This document shows positions 34,968-44,344 of a DNA stretch of 64,000 bases, piece by piece (position 1 is the stretch's first letter; each line of letters starts with the position of its first letter). A model generated the notes under the pieces. That model searched no databases. It was not told where the DNA came from and was given only the letters and a program-made list of their open reading frames with translations. The stretch comes from Chitinophagaceae bacterium (GTDB lineage Bacteria > Bacteroidota > Bacteroidia > Chitinophagales > Chitinophagaceae), in NCBI GenBank assembly GCA_004173355.1, contig SEAD01000003.1, positions 1 to 64,000 on the forward strand, written 5' to 3'. The translations under genes were made by a program, and so were the position numbers.

Positions 34968-36350
34968 ATGTGGGAATTTATTGATCAGCCGTTTTTCCAG
35001 CAACAGGATCTTTACCTGGTTCCTGCATGCCTGCTCTTATTGTTCATGATCAGCTATTCGATCAGGAAAAAATATGACGGGAGCCCACTGCGCCGTTATT
35101 TCCTCCCGGCTCTCTTCCTCCGCTTCTTTTTTGCGGTATTGTATTCTCTCGTCGTTTATTATTATTATGGTTTCGGTGATACTTCCGTGTACTACCGGAG
35201 TATAGGCGATCTCAGGAATGCAGTGGCCACAGACAGTTCACTGTTGCTGGATATATATTTCACGCTCAACCTTGACGCAGAAAGCCCGTTGTATACTTTT
35301 TTCATGTTTGATAATGGCATAGGTACACATGCATATATGCTGAACCTGAGCAACTATACCGTTCCGAGGTTTGCCCTGCCTTTTTCGTTTCTTTTCAACA
35401 ACAGTTACCTCTGTATTTCATTCTGCATGGGATTCTTTTCGTTTGGCGGATGCTGGAGGGTTTTCCGGATGTTTACGGAAATGTACCCTCATCTCCACAA
35501 AAAGATGGCGGTTGCAGTGCTCTTCCTCCCTTCCGTTTTGTTCTGGGGAGGTTCACTCATGAAAGATTCAATAAGTATTGGTTGTCTCGGATACATGCTT
35601 TATGCCCTCTATAACCTGACAATAGTCCGCCGCAAAATTGTTAGCTCGGCTGTTATCGTAATCCTTTCAGGAGCGCTGCTTTATTTCGTAAAACCCTACA
35701 TTCTCCTTTGTGCATTTCCAACGTTCCTGGTATGGGCATTCCTGCGTAATCAGTTCCTGATTAAAAATGATTCGGTGCGCATGGCTTCAGCGGTTTTTGT
35801 TGGCGGTCTTGCATTGGCGGCGGGAATTTTTACCGTCCAGTTTTTGACAAAGTCGGAGGCCGCATCCCAGTATTCGTCCGACAAGATCCTTCAAACGGTA
35901 CAATCGCTCCAGGGAAGTTTCAGTGCCGACGAAGGCGGCTCGTCATTTACAGTGCAGCAGATTGATAATTCGGTGCTCCAGTTTATACTTCTTTTCCCTA
36001 TGGGTGTGGTATCTACGTTGTTCCGGCCATTTCTATGGGAAGTCAGGAATCCACTTATGGTCCTGAGCGCACTTGAGGCGCTGGCATTTTTATACCTGAC
36101 CATAGTTGCATTCCGGGGTGCTGGCATCGCCGGCTTCATGAAAATAGTTTTCAAAGACCCGGTGCTTATTTTTTGCCTGACATTTTCAATCCTGTTTGCG
36201 GCAATCATTGGATCCACTACCACAAACTTTGGTGCGCTTGTGCGTTACAAAATACCATGCATCCCGTTTTACCTGATCATGGTGTTTGTGGTGATGGACC
36301 GGACGGGTAAATTTTCACCGGATGTTGTCCTTCACAGGAAGCTATTCTGA
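34968..36350 (+). CDS. Polytopic membrane protein, candidate Wzy polymerase
   Basis: A 460-residue protein with about 10-11 hydrophobic helices and a large central loop. The segments YYYYGFGDTSVYYRSIGDL (after TM2) and FLPSVLFWGGSLMKDSISIGCLGYMLY stand out. There is no match to a named family that I can support. It sits among glycosyltransferases and a flippase in a Wzx/Wzy-type locus that otherwise lacks a polymerase, so Wzy is the leading guess. A GT-C type transferase is the alternative. Confidence 0.5.
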   Translation: MWEFIDQPFFQQQDLYLVPACLLLLFMISYSIRKKYDGSPLRRYFLPALFLRFFFAVLYSLVVYYYYGFGDTSVYYRSIGDLRNAVATDSSLLLDIYFTLNLDAESPLYTFFMFDNGIGTHAYMLNLSNYTVPRFALPFSFLFNNSYLCISFCMGFFSFGGCWRVFRMFTEMYPHLHKKMAVAVLFLPSVLFWGGSLMKDSISIGCLGYMLYALYNLTIVRRKIVSSAVIVILSGALLYFVKPYILLCAFPTFLVWAFLRNQFLIKNDSVRMASAVFVGGLALAAGIFTVQFLTKSEAASQYSSDKILQTVQSLQGSFSADEGGSSFTVQQIDNSVLQFILLFPMGVVSTLFRPFLWEVRNPLMVLSALEALAFLYLTIVAFRGAGIAGFMKIVFKDPVLIFCLTFSILFAAIIGSTTTNFGALVRYKIPCIPFYLIMVFVVMDRTGKFSPDVVLHRKLF

Positions 36351-36358
36351 TCTGTAAA

Positions 36359-37510
36359 ATGGCTGTAAACAATACATTAAAAATAATCCGTATTACCACG
36401 GGGGGTATGTTCCAGGACATCCTGCTGAAAGGCCAGTTACGATTCCTTTCACTTCACTTTGACATGGTATCCATTTCGGACCCTGACCAGCATCTCGTGA
36501 ATGTGGCAAATCGCGAAAGGGTACGGACCATTGGGGTTGAAATGAGCCGTGAAATATCCCCGGGTAAAGACCTCGTATCAATCAGGACGCTAAGGCAGGT
36601 TTTCCGGCGCGAAAAGCCCGACATCATCCATGTGTCCACACCCAAAGCCGGCTTGTTGGCGATGATTGCGGGAAAGTGGACCCGCGTTCCGGTACGGATG
36701 TTAACCCCGACAGGTTTTCGCTTCGTCGGACTTACCGGCCTGAAAAGGAAAATCGTTTTCTTTTTTGAAAAACTGCCACTGAGTTTTGCCACCCATATCT
36801 TTCCGGAAAGCCAGGGCGTTATCAACACCATCCGGCAGTACAAGATGACCAGGAAACCGCTGATGCTGATAGGTTCAGGGTCGGTGAACGGGGTCAACCT
36901 TGGGATATTCAGCGAGGGAGCAATCGATGCTGGAAAAATGGCAATCCTGAAAAAAGAAATCGATTTCGACCCATCATATAATTACCTGCTTTTCGTTGGA
37001 CGGATAGTAAAAGATAAAGGCATTACGGAACTGGTCGGCACATGGAAAAAGATCCCGGGAAAAAACAAACTAGTGGTCCTGGGACCCTTCGAGAAAGGAG
37101 ATCCGGTTCCCGGGCACATAGAGGACGAAATAAGGAATAATCCCGACATCATCCACATTGACTGGACCGATGACGTACATTATTTTATGGCACTGGCTAC
37201 TTTGCTGGTACACCCTTCCTACCGCGAAGGCTTACCTAATGTACTGCTTCAGGCAGGAGCCATGGGTTGTCCCATAATCTGTACGGCCATTGAAGGCAAT
37301 ATGGATATTGTGGACGATAAAATCAACGGTTTGCTTTTCCAGCCCCGTGATATAGGAACACTGGAAAAAACACTGGCTTTTGCGCTCGCCAATCCGGCTA
37401 CAATGCAGCAGTACGCAGGCAAACTGCGACAAAAGATTGAATATAAATTTGACCAGAAGTTGGTGCTTCAAGCCCTTGTGCGGCAATACCAGGAAGTTGC
37501 CGGAAAATGA
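36359..37510 (+). CDS. Glycosyltransferase family 4 (PglA/CapM-like)
   Basis: A 383-residue GT-B enzyme. It has TPKAGLLAMIAGKWTRVPVRMLTPTGFR, typical of the PglA/WcaA-like GT4 group acting early on lipid-linked amino sugars, and the donor motif HPSYREGLPNVLLQAGAMGCPIICTAIEGNMDIV. It overlaps the NeuD/PglD-like gene by 4 bases. With the PglC-like transferase at 41919, it probably adds the second sugar. Confidence 0.88.
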   Translation: MAVNNTLKIIRITTGGMFQDILLKGQLRFLSLHFDMVSISDPDQHLVNVANRERVRTIGVEMSREISPGKDLVSIRTLRQVFRREKPDIIHVSTPKAGLLAMIAGKWTRVPVRMLTPTGFRFVGLTGLKRKIVFFFEKLPLSFATHIFPESQGVINTIRQYKMTRKPLMLIGSGSVNGVNLGIFSEGAIDAGKMAILKKEIDFDPSYNYLLFVGRIVKDKGITELVGTWKKIPGKNKLVVLGPFEKGDPVPGHIEDEIRNNPDIIHIDWTDDVHYFMALATLLVHPSYREGLPNVLLQAGAMGCPIICTAIEGNMDIVDDKINGLLFQPRDIGTLEKTLAFALANPATMQQYAGKLRQKIEYKFDQKLVLQALVRQYQEVAGK

Positions 37511-38136
37511 ATAGTATGCAGAAAAAAGGAATAATCATAGTCGGATACTCCGGCCACTCTTACGTAGTAATCGACGCTTTCCGTCTCGCGGGATATGTAA
37601 TAGCCGGATACTGCGATAACGAAGAAAAAACAAACAACCCCTATGACCTTGCCTACTTTGGCCGGGAATCAGAGGCTGCGGAAAAAATAAGAGACTTTGG
37701 TTTTTTCGCAGCAGTAGGTCATAATGGCATCCGTGAAAAAATCCACAACTCACTCCGGCCAACTCTTGGCGATGCGGCGAACGCGATCCATCCCTCAGCG
37801 ATTATTGACTCCACTGCCGTGATAGGATCCGGTGTACTCGCCGCTGCCAATGTGGTAATCAACGCACAGGCATGGATCGGGGAAGGGGTGATCTGTAATA
37901 CTTCGTCAACGATCGAACATGAGTGCTTGATTGGCGGGTTTACCCATATTGCACCGGGCGCGGTGCTTTGCGGTAATGTAAAGGTAGGAGCCCGGTCATT
38001 TATCGGTGCCAACTCTGTGATAGCCCAGGGAATTACCATCGGTTCAGATGTAACTATCGGTGCGGGATCTGTGATCCTGAAGGATGTGCCGGACAATGTA
38101 ACAATGATTGGTAATCCCGGCCGTCAACCAACCTGA
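37507..38136 (+). CDS. NeuD/PglD-like sugar acetyltransferase
   Basis: A 209-residue protein. Its N-terminal Rossmann-like domain (IIIVGYSGHSYVVIDAFRLAGYVIAGYCDN) is followed by left-handed beta-helix hexapeptide repeats (about 90-205; segments such as IGANSVIAQGITIGSDVTIGAGSVI). PglD-type enzymes N-acetylate 4-amino UDP-sugars; NeuD types O-acetylate sialic acids. The LegC-like aminotransferase at 40745 could supply a 4-amino substrate. The choice between roles is open. Confidence 0.85.
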   Translation: MNSMQKKGIIIVGYSGHSYVVIDAFRLAGYVIAGYCDNEEKTNNPYDLAYFGRESEAAEKIRDFGFFAAVGHNGIREKIHNSLRPTLGDAANAIHPSAIIDSTAVIGSGVLAAANVVINAQAWIGEGVICNTSSTIEHECLIGGFTHIAPGAVLCGNVKVGARSFIGANSVIAQGITIGSDVTIGAGSVILKDVPDNVTMIGNPGRQPT

Positions 38137-38188
38137 TGCAGGCGAAACAAACTAAATTTGAAGGTCAAAACCGAATAATCCAAGCACT

Positions 38189-39712
38189 ATGTCCACACCT
38201 ATGATCGCAGGTTCACCAGTGAAGTCAGTCAACCCGTTAACGGGAAAACAATATGAGATCCCGCAAAACCACCGTGATACCGAAGGCATCGATGCCTTCC
38301 TCGCTTTACACCAGGGTAAAAAAGTGGTCCTGGTGCAAGGATTGGGTTTTGTCGGTGCCGTAATGAGCCTTGTGGTGGCTAATGCACTGACAGAAGAATA
38401 TGCTGTGATAGGTATTGATCTTCCCAGCCAGGCTGCCTGGTGGAAAATACAGGCAATTAATGAAGGAATGTTTCCCGTGATTGCTGACGATCCGAAAATC
38501 GAATTGTTTTACCAGGAGGCCCGTCGCAAAAAAAATCTTTATGCCACATCCGACCCGTACGCCTACGGGAAAGCAGATGTAGTGGTCGTGGATATCAACC
38601 TTGACGTCCAGAAAAAATCAGCTGGCGGCAACCTGGAGGATTTTGACGTGGACCTTACTCCGTTCAGAAAGGCTATTGAAAGTATAGGCACCAGCTGTAA
38701 ACCGGATGTGCTGGTTCTCGTCGAGACTACTGTGCCTCCGGGTACATGCGCAAAGGTGGTCAAACCTATTCTTGAAGAAAAGCTCCAGGCGCGCGGTCTC
38801 CCAACAGACGAGATACTTGTAGGCCATTCTTATGAGCGGGTGATGCCTGGCCCAAAATATATTGATTCCATCCAGAATTTCTTCCGTGTTTTTTCCGGGG
38901 TGGATGAACGAAGTGCCGTCGCAACTGAAAATTTCCTGCGCACCATTATCCGTACGGACGAGTATCCCCTGACGCGCCTGGGAGTCACCCATGCTACCGA
39001 AATGGCAAAAGTGCTGGAGAATTCTTACCGGGCAATGAACATCGCCTTTATTGTGGAATGGAGCCGATTTGCGGAAGAAGCAGGGGTGGACTTGTATGAG
39101 GTGGTGCACGCTATCCGCATGCGACCGACGCACAAAAACATTATGCTGCCCGGGCTTGGAGTGGGAGGATACTGTCTCACCAAAGACCCCCTGATGGCCA
39201 GCTGGGCGAAGATGAATCTTTTCGGCAGCGATACCGGCCTTGCACAAAGCGAAACCGGTGTGCGGATCAACGATCGCATGCCTTATCATGCCTACCATTT
39301 TCTGGTATCACAATACAATGACTCCCTCGCGGGGAAAAAAGTCCTGTTGCTCGGAGTCAGTTACCTTAACGACGTGGGGGATACCCGTTACACACCGGTC
39401 CAGGGTTTTTACGAGGAACTTGAAAAGGCGGGTGCGGATATCAGCCTGCATGATCCACATGTGGTATACTGGGAAGAAAAAGACCTGCAGGTTGTAAAAG
39501 ATCTTGACAAACTGCTGGATCAGTCACCTGACATTGTAGTGATAACCACGGGTCATAAAGAATATCGTAATAACCTTTCATTGCTGAATAAGCTTCTCGC
39601 CCTTCCGAAACTCTTCATTTACGATACAATCGGGATACTTACAGCAATGGAAATAAGCCTGCTTGCCGACAAACACAAAGTCCGCGTGATCGGACGGGGC
39701 GACCTTGTTTAA
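38189..39712 (+). CDS. Nucleotide sugar dehydrogenase (UDP-hexose/HexNAc 6-dehydrogenase)
   Basis: A 507-residue protein with an extra N-terminal stretch of about 45 residues. It has the NAD motif GLGFVGAVMS, the ETTVPPGTC segment and the catalytic Cys329 in GLGVGGYCLTKDP. It oxidises C6 of a UDP-sugar to the uronic acid in two steps. It is longer than typical Ugd (about 440). UDP-glucose or UDP-GlcNAc/GalNAc are possible substrates. The epimerase that follows probably uses its product. Confidence 0.88.
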   Translation: MSTPMIAGSPVKSVNPLTGKQYEIPQNHRDTEGIDAFLALHQGKKVVLVQGLGFVGAVMSLVVANALTEEYAVIGIDLPSQAAWWKIQAINEGMFPVIADDPKIELFYQEARRKKNLYATSDPYAYGKADVVVVDINLDVQKKSAGGNLEDFDVDLTPFRKAIESIGTSCKPDVLVLVETTVPPGTCAKVVKPILEEKLQARGLPTDEILVGHSYERVMPGPKYIDSIQNFFRVFSGVDERSAVATENFLRTIIRTDEYPLTRLGVTHATEMAKVLENSYRAMNIAFIVEWSRFAEEAGVDLYEVVHAIRMRPTHKNIMLPGLGVGGYCLTKDPLMASWAKMNLFGSDTGLAQSETGVRINDRMPYHAYHFLVSQYNDSLAGKKVLLLGVSYLNDVGDTRYTPVQGFYEELEKAGADISLHDPHVVYWEEKDLQVVKDLDKLLDQSPDIVVITTGHKEYRNNLSLLNKLLALPKLFIYDTIGILTAMEISLLADKHKVRVIGRGDLV

Positions 39713-39738
39713 ATAAATTCAAACTGCAAGAAATAATT

Positions 39739-40734
39739 ATGAAGAAAAAAGTCTTACTCCTCGGGGGTGCCGGTTTTATCGGGTACAACATCGGGAAATA
39801 CCTTGCGGAAAACCGCGATTATGAAATCACAATCGCCGACAATTTTGCCCGTGGGAAACAGGACCTGCTGTTTAATGAACTCGTGTCAACACATTCCATC
39901 AAGGTAGTGGAGGGTGATTATACAGATCCGGCTACATTCAATAAACTCGACACTACTTACGACCAGGTGTATATGCTTGCGTCGGTTGTGGGGGTAGACA
40001 ATGCCAATTCGATCCCGCATGAAATTATCCGGATCAATACGGCGCTGATCTATAACACGCTCGAATGGGTGCGCCGGTCCCGTATTGGCAAGGTACTCTT
40101 CACCTCCACCAGCGAGTGTTATGCAGGTACCATTGATGCATTCGGTTACAAGGTGCCCACACCGGAGGAAGTGCCATTGTGCATCGAGGATATCAGCCAC
40201 CCGCGTTTCACGTATGCCGTCACCAAGATGCTGGGTGAATCGGGTTTCCTGAACTATTCGCGCATCCTTGGTTTTGAAACAACCATCGTCCGCTACCACA
40301 ATGTATACGGTCCGCGCATGGGCTTCAAACACGTGATCCCGCACCTGGTTGTCCGTTTCAGGGATAAGGAAGATCCGTTTAAAGTTTACGGGCACGACCA
40401 GACCCGCGCTTTCTGTTATATCTCCGATGCAGTGGAAGGCACCGTGCTTGCCATGGAAACCGCCAATACCAACGGACAGATCTATCATATCGGCACCCAG
40501 GAAGAGATCACTATTGGCGAACTGATACATTTTACCGGTGACCATCTCGGCTACACCGGCAGCTACGAAAACGCACCCACGTATCCGGGTTCGGTATCCC
40601 GCCGTTGTCCCGATATTACCAAGGCACGCACGCAGCTTGGGTTTGAGCCAAAGGTCAGCTGGCAGCAGGGATTGTCACAGACAATCGACTGGTACAACAA
40701 TTATCTTGAAGAAGGCAACAAGGTTTACGAATAA
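39739..40734 (+). CDS. NAD-dependent sugar epimerase/dehydratase
   Basis: A 331-residue extended SDR. It has the NAD motif GGAGFIGYN (9-17), TSTSECY (catalytic Ser/Thr region) and the Tyr-x-x-x-Lys motif in FTYAVTK. It lies 26 bases after the UDP-sugar dehydrogenase and 10 before the LegC-like aminotransferase. It could be a uronate epimerase, a decarboxylase, or the dehydratase preceding transamination; sequence alone does not decide. Confidence 0.82.
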   Translation: MKKKVLLLGGAGFIGYNIGKYLAENRDYEITIADNFARGKQDLLFNELVSTHSIKVVEGDYTDPATFNKLDTTYDQVYMLASVVGVDNANSIPHEIIRINTALIYNTLEWVRRSRIGKVLFTSTSECYAGTIDAFGYKVPTPEEVPLCIEDISHPRFTYAVTKMLGESGFLNYSRILGFETTIVRYHNVYGPRMGFKHVIPHLVVRFRDKEDPFKVYGHDQTRAFCYISDAVEGTVLAMETANTNGQIYHIGTQEEITIGELIHFTGDHLGYTGSYENAPTYPGSVSRRCPDITKARTQLGFEPKVSWQQGLSQTIDWYNNYLEEGNKVYE

Positions 40735-40744
40735 CAAACACAGC

Positions 40745-41896
40745 ATGGCCAACGAACAACTGATACCCCTCAGCCTTCCGAATATTTCCGGTAATGAATG
40801 GAAGTATGTGAAAGATTGCCTCGATACCGGGTGGATATCCTCCGTAGGAGCCTATGTTACGCAGTTTGAACAGATGGTTGCCGATTTCGCCGGTGCCCGG
40901 TATGGAGTGGCGGCAGTAAACGGTACCGCTGCATTACATATTTCCATGCTGCTCTCCGGGGTAAAGCCGGGGGATTATGTGATTGTATCAAACCTCACTT
41001 TTGTAGCATCAGCCAACTCCATCAGATACCTCGGCGCAGATCCATTACTGATCGATGCAGATAATGATCTCTGGCAGATGGACCTTGACCTGCTGGAGGA
41101 ATTCCTTGCATCGGAAACGGAGACAAGGGGTGAAGAACTGTTCTTTAAAAAAGACGGACGCCGCATCGGTGCGATTATGCCGGTGCACATCCTGGGGAAT
41201 ATCTTCGATGTGGACCGGTTCCTGTCCATTGTCAGCGGTTACCCGCTCCCGGTGGTGGAAGATGCCACGGAAGCACTCGGGTCAACCTATAATGGAAAAC
41301 ATGCCGGCACATTCAGTTCGCTTGGCTGTTTCAGTTTTAATGGCAACAAAATCATATCCACCGGTGGCGGCGGAGTGATAGTAACCGATGATGAGGCACT
41401 GGCGAAACATGCAAAACATATTACCACTACGGCAAAGGCAAGCGCAGATGAATACTACCACGATGAAGTCGGCTACAATTACCGCCTGGTGAATATCCTG
41501 GCGGCAGTTGGTGTGGCGCAGATGGAGCAACTGCCGGGGTTTATTGAGCGGAAAAAACAGATCGTCAGTTTTTACAAGGATGCATTCAGGGATATCGATG
41601 ACATCACTTACCAGCAGCAACTGCCGGAAGTGGATACCAATGGCTGGCTCTTTACGATCCGGAGCAGCCGTTCCGCTGAAATCCTTTCACACCTGAATGC
41701 CAATAAAATCCTGAGTCGCCGGTTCTGGATGCCTATGAACAAACTGCCGATGTATTCAACGGCTCCGTATATCACAAGGAAAGACCTGTCAGACAGCATA
41801 TACAACAGCTGCCTGAGTATCCCGAGTTCGACCAATATCACCGACGCGGAGCTCGAAATTGTCGCCCGCGAAATCAGGTCTGTATTCAACAAATAA
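40745..41896 (+). CDS. LegC-like PLP aminotransferase
   Basis: 383 residues from ATG 40745 (MANEQLIPLSLPNISGNEWKYV). It is of the DegT/DnrJ/EryC1 family, close to the LegC type (LSLPNISGNEWKYVKDCLDTGWISSVG). The PLP lysine is Lys202 in FNGNKIISTGGGG. It would aminate C4 of a 4-keto-6-deoxy sugar nucleotide. No LegB, LegI or LegF is present, so a UDP-diamino sugar (bacillosamine-like) is more likely than legionaminic acid. Confidence 0.87.
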   Translation: MANEQLIPLSLPNISGNEWKYVKDCLDTGWISSVGAYVTQFEQMVADFAGARYGVAAVNGTAALHISMLLSGVKPGDYVIVSNLTFVASANSIRYLGADPLLIDADNDLWQMDLDLLEEFLASETETRGEELFFKKDGRRIGAIMPVHILGNIFDVDRFLSIVSGYPLPVVEDATEALGSTYNGKHAGTFSSLGCFSFNGNKIISTGGGGVIVTDDEALAKHAKHITTTAKASADEYYHDEVGYNYRLVNILAAVGVAQMEQLPGFIERKKQIVSFYKDAFRDIDDITYQQQLPEVDTNGWLFTIRSSRSAEILSHLNANKILSRRFWMPMNKLPMYSTAPYITRKDLSDSIYNSCLSIPSSTNITDAELEIVAREIRSVFNK

Positions 41897-41918
41897 AGCC
41901 CCTTCCATAACAGTTACC

Positions 41919-42602
41919 ATGTACCCATTTTTCAAGCGGCTTGCGGATATCATTTTCTCCCTCACTGCACTCATCATCCTTTCTCCCTTGCTGGTGCCGG
42001 TTGTGATCCTGCTGGCCATTACAGGAGAACATTATATTTTTTACCGGCAGGACCGGGTGGGTCACCGCAACAGGATTTTCGGGATCCTGAAATTTGCAAC
42101 CATGCTCAGGGACAGTCCAAATATGGGAGCAGGTGACATGACCACACGGAATGACCCGCGTGTTACTTCCATGGGACGTTTCCTTCGCAAGACAAAACTC
42201 AATGAACTGCCGCAGCTGCTGAATATCCTCCTGGGTGATATGTCATTTGTTGGCCCCCGCCCCCTGATGAAGGTGGGATTTGACCGGTACTCGGAAGAAA
42301 TGAAGGCAAAAGTGTACCTGGTCAAACCCGGACTGACCGGGATCGGTTCCATTGTTTTCCGGGATGAAGAGCTGATCCTCACCCGCAGCAAACTCCCGCC
42401 CCACGAGTGTTACCGCGATATTATACTCCCCTACAAAGGTGCCGTGGAAGTCTGGTACCAGCAGCATTATTCCTTCTACACAGACTTTATGATCCTTTTC
42501 CTGACCGCCTGGTATATCATTTTTTCAAAAAGCCAGCTGGTTTACAGGGTCTTTCCGGGTCTACCGCAACAGCCCGCAGAGATGCTGGCCGCGACCGTTT
42601 AA
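41919..42602 (+). CDS. PglC-type phosphoglycosyl transferase (initiating sugar transferase)
   Basis: 227 residues from ATG 41919 (MYPFFKRLADIIFSL). It is a small monotopic phosphoglycosyl transferase with one membrane helix (about 8-28), YRQDRVGHRNRIFGILKFATM, and the signature SFVGPRPLM. It transfers a sugar phosphate to undecaprenyl phosphate and so starts repeat-unit synthesis. The gene sits at the distal end of the locus, next to the genes likely to make its sugar. Confidence 0.92.
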   Translation: MYPFFKRLADIIFSLTALIILSPLLVPVVILLAITGEHYIFYRQDRVGHRNRIFGILKFATMLRDSPNMGAGDMTTRNDPRVTSMGRFLRKTKLNELPQLLNILLGDMSFVGPRPLMKVGFDRYSEEMKAKVYLVKPGLTGIGSIVFRDEELILTRSKLPPHECYRDIILPYKGAVEVWYQQHYSFYTDFMILFLTAWYIIFSKSQLVYRVFPGLPQQPAEMLAATV

Positions 42603-42635
42603 TAAGTTGTATTTTCGGCCGTATAAATCCACCAT

Positions 42636-43382
42636 ATGTTCGGGCTGTTCTCCAAAAAATCATCAAAGACGGGCGAAGCTTTTGCCTTCAGCGACCTGGC
42701 GATCGATATGCACTCGCATATCCTGCCGGGTATCGATGATGGTTCCCCCGATCTCGACACTTCGCTGCAGCTCATCCGTGGCCTGCAGGAACTCGGCTAT
42801 AAAAAACTCATCGCCACACCCCATGTACTCTGGGACATGTTCCGCAACACCCCCGACACGATCCGTGAAAAACTCGATCTGGTACGCAAGGCAGTGCAGA
42901 AAGAGGGTATAGATATCGAGATCGATGCGGCTGCAGAATACTTCCTTGACGAACATGTAAATGAATTACTGGCAAAAAAGGAGCGCCTGCTGACCATCAG
43001 CGGCAACAAGGTATTGTTTGAATTTTCCATGGCGTATCCCCCTTTCAATGTCAAGGACACGTTGTTTGAAATGCAGATGCAGGGATACGAACCGGTTTTT
43101 GTACATCCGGAGCGCTACAGTTACCTGCTGCGTAACAAGGAATTTTATGATGAGATGAAAGAGATCGGCTGCACCTTCCAGCTGAATATCCTGTCCCTCA
43201 GCGGACAGTACGGGAAAGGGGTAACGGAGCTCAGCCACCATCTCCTCAAAAAAGATTATTACGACCTGCTGGGTACCGACCTGCACCACAGCAATCACCT
43301 TGCACTGCTGCGCCAGTTCCATACCGGACTCTTTCCCGCCGGCTTTGAATTCGAGGGCCGGTTCATTAACAACCGGTTGTAA
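42636..43382 (+). CDS. CpsB/YwqE-like PHP tyrosine-protein phosphatase
   Basis: A 248-residue PHP-family metallophosphatase. The metal-binding start is IDMHSHILPGIDDGSPD (His26, His28, Asp34/Asp35), followed by KKLIATPHV and later GTDLHHSNH. It should dephosphorylate the tyrosine tail of the Wzc-like kinase. It is the last gene of the capsule operon. Confidence 0.9.
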   Translation: MFGLFSKKSSKTGEAFAFSDLAIDMHSHILPGIDDGSPDLDTSLQLIRGLQELGYKKLIATPHVLWDMFRNTPDTIREKLDLVRKAVQKEGIDIEIDAAAEYFLDEHVNELLAKKERLLTISGNKVLFEFSMAYPPFNVKDTLFEMQMQGYEPVFVHPERYSYLLRNKEFYDEMKEIGCTFQLNILSLSGQYGKGVTELSHHLLKKDYYDLLGTDLHHSNHLALLRQFHTGLFPAGFEFEGRFINNRL

Positions 43383-43423
43383 AATCACCGAACTTTTTTA
43401 GTTTTCCAGCGTAGTACTGACAG

Positions 43424-44299
43424 ATGAATGCCTTTACCATCAAGGATCTGGAGAATCTCTCCGGTATTAAAGCCCACACTATCCGTATGTGGGAACAGCG
43501 GTATACTTTCCTCAAGCCAAGGAGGAGTGATACCAATATCCGCTACTATAGTAATGACGAATTAAAAACGCTGCTGAACATCGCGTTACTCAACCGTTTC
43601 GGTTTCCGTATTTCGCACATCGACAAAATGGATAACAGCGAGATCTGTGAAAAGGTGCTCTCACTCAGGGATGCGGAAGCACTCCAGGAGCGGGTGGTCA
43701 ATACACTGGTCAGTCAGATGATCGACCTGCAGACGGACAATTTTGAAATGACACTCGGCAAGTATATCCGTTGCAACGGGCTTGAACAGTCGATCCGCGA
43801 AATCATTTTCCCCTTCCTTGAAAAGATCGGCATACTGTGGCAGACAGGTCATATCATGCCCGCACAGGAACATTTCGTTTCCAACCTGATCCGGCAGAAA
43901 GTAATCGTTGCAATTGATAATCTCGGGATCTGTGATGGCGATTCCACCTGTATCCTCTTCCTTCCCGAAGGGGAACATCACGAGATCGGCCTGCTCTTTT
44001 TATCTTACCTGCTCAAGCAGCGCAATCATAAAGTTATTTACCTGGGCGCCAATGTTCCCTTTGCCGATTATGTAAGTATTGTGGACACCATGAAGCCACA
44101 ATATGCCTTTATCCACCTGACTGCCACAAGCGCCAGTTTCAACTTCGACCGGCTGGTCAGCAATATCCGGCTGCAGGCAGGCCATATCCCCACAATTATC
44201 TCCGGTTTCCCCACCCATGCGTACTACAAACCCCTTCCGGCCTGCGTACAGTTCAAAAAAAGCTACCGGGAGATTTCGGAATTTATCTCAACCCTCTGA
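43424..44299 (+). CDS. carH: CarH/LitR-like B12-dependent MerR photoreceptor regulator
   Basis: A 291-residue protein. It has a MerR HTH (TIKDLENLSGIKAHTIRMWEQRYTFLKPRRS, 5-35), a four-helix B12-cap domain and a C-terminal cobalamin-binding Rossmann domain. The cap has Trp139 and Glu149-His150 in the exact W-x9-EH spacing that marks CarH/CarA sensors. The B12 ligand motif E-x-H-x-x-G is E184-H-H186-E-I-G189. The residue after Trp139 is Gln, where T. thermophilus CarH has His132. In the family, light cleaves adenosylcobalamin and lifts repression. It lies directly before the sigma factor and crt genes. Confidence 0.9.
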   Translation: MNAFTIKDLENLSGIKAHTIRMWEQRYTFLKPRRSDTNIRYYSNDELKTLLNIALLNRFGFRISHIDKMDNSEICEKVLSLRDAEALQERVVNTLVSQMIDLQTDNFEMTLGKYIRCNGLEQSIREIIFPFLEKIGILWQTGHIMPAQEHFVSNLIRQKVIVAIDNLGICDGDSTCILFLPEGEHHEIGLLFLSYLLKQRNHKVIYLGANVPFADYVSIVDTMKPQYAFIHLTATSASFNFDRLVSNIRLQAGHIPTIISGFPTHAYYKPLPACVQFKKSYREISEFISTL

Positions 44300-44344
44300 T
44301 AATCAATACATAATTGGCAGGTTGACGAAGTAATGTTAAAGTTC

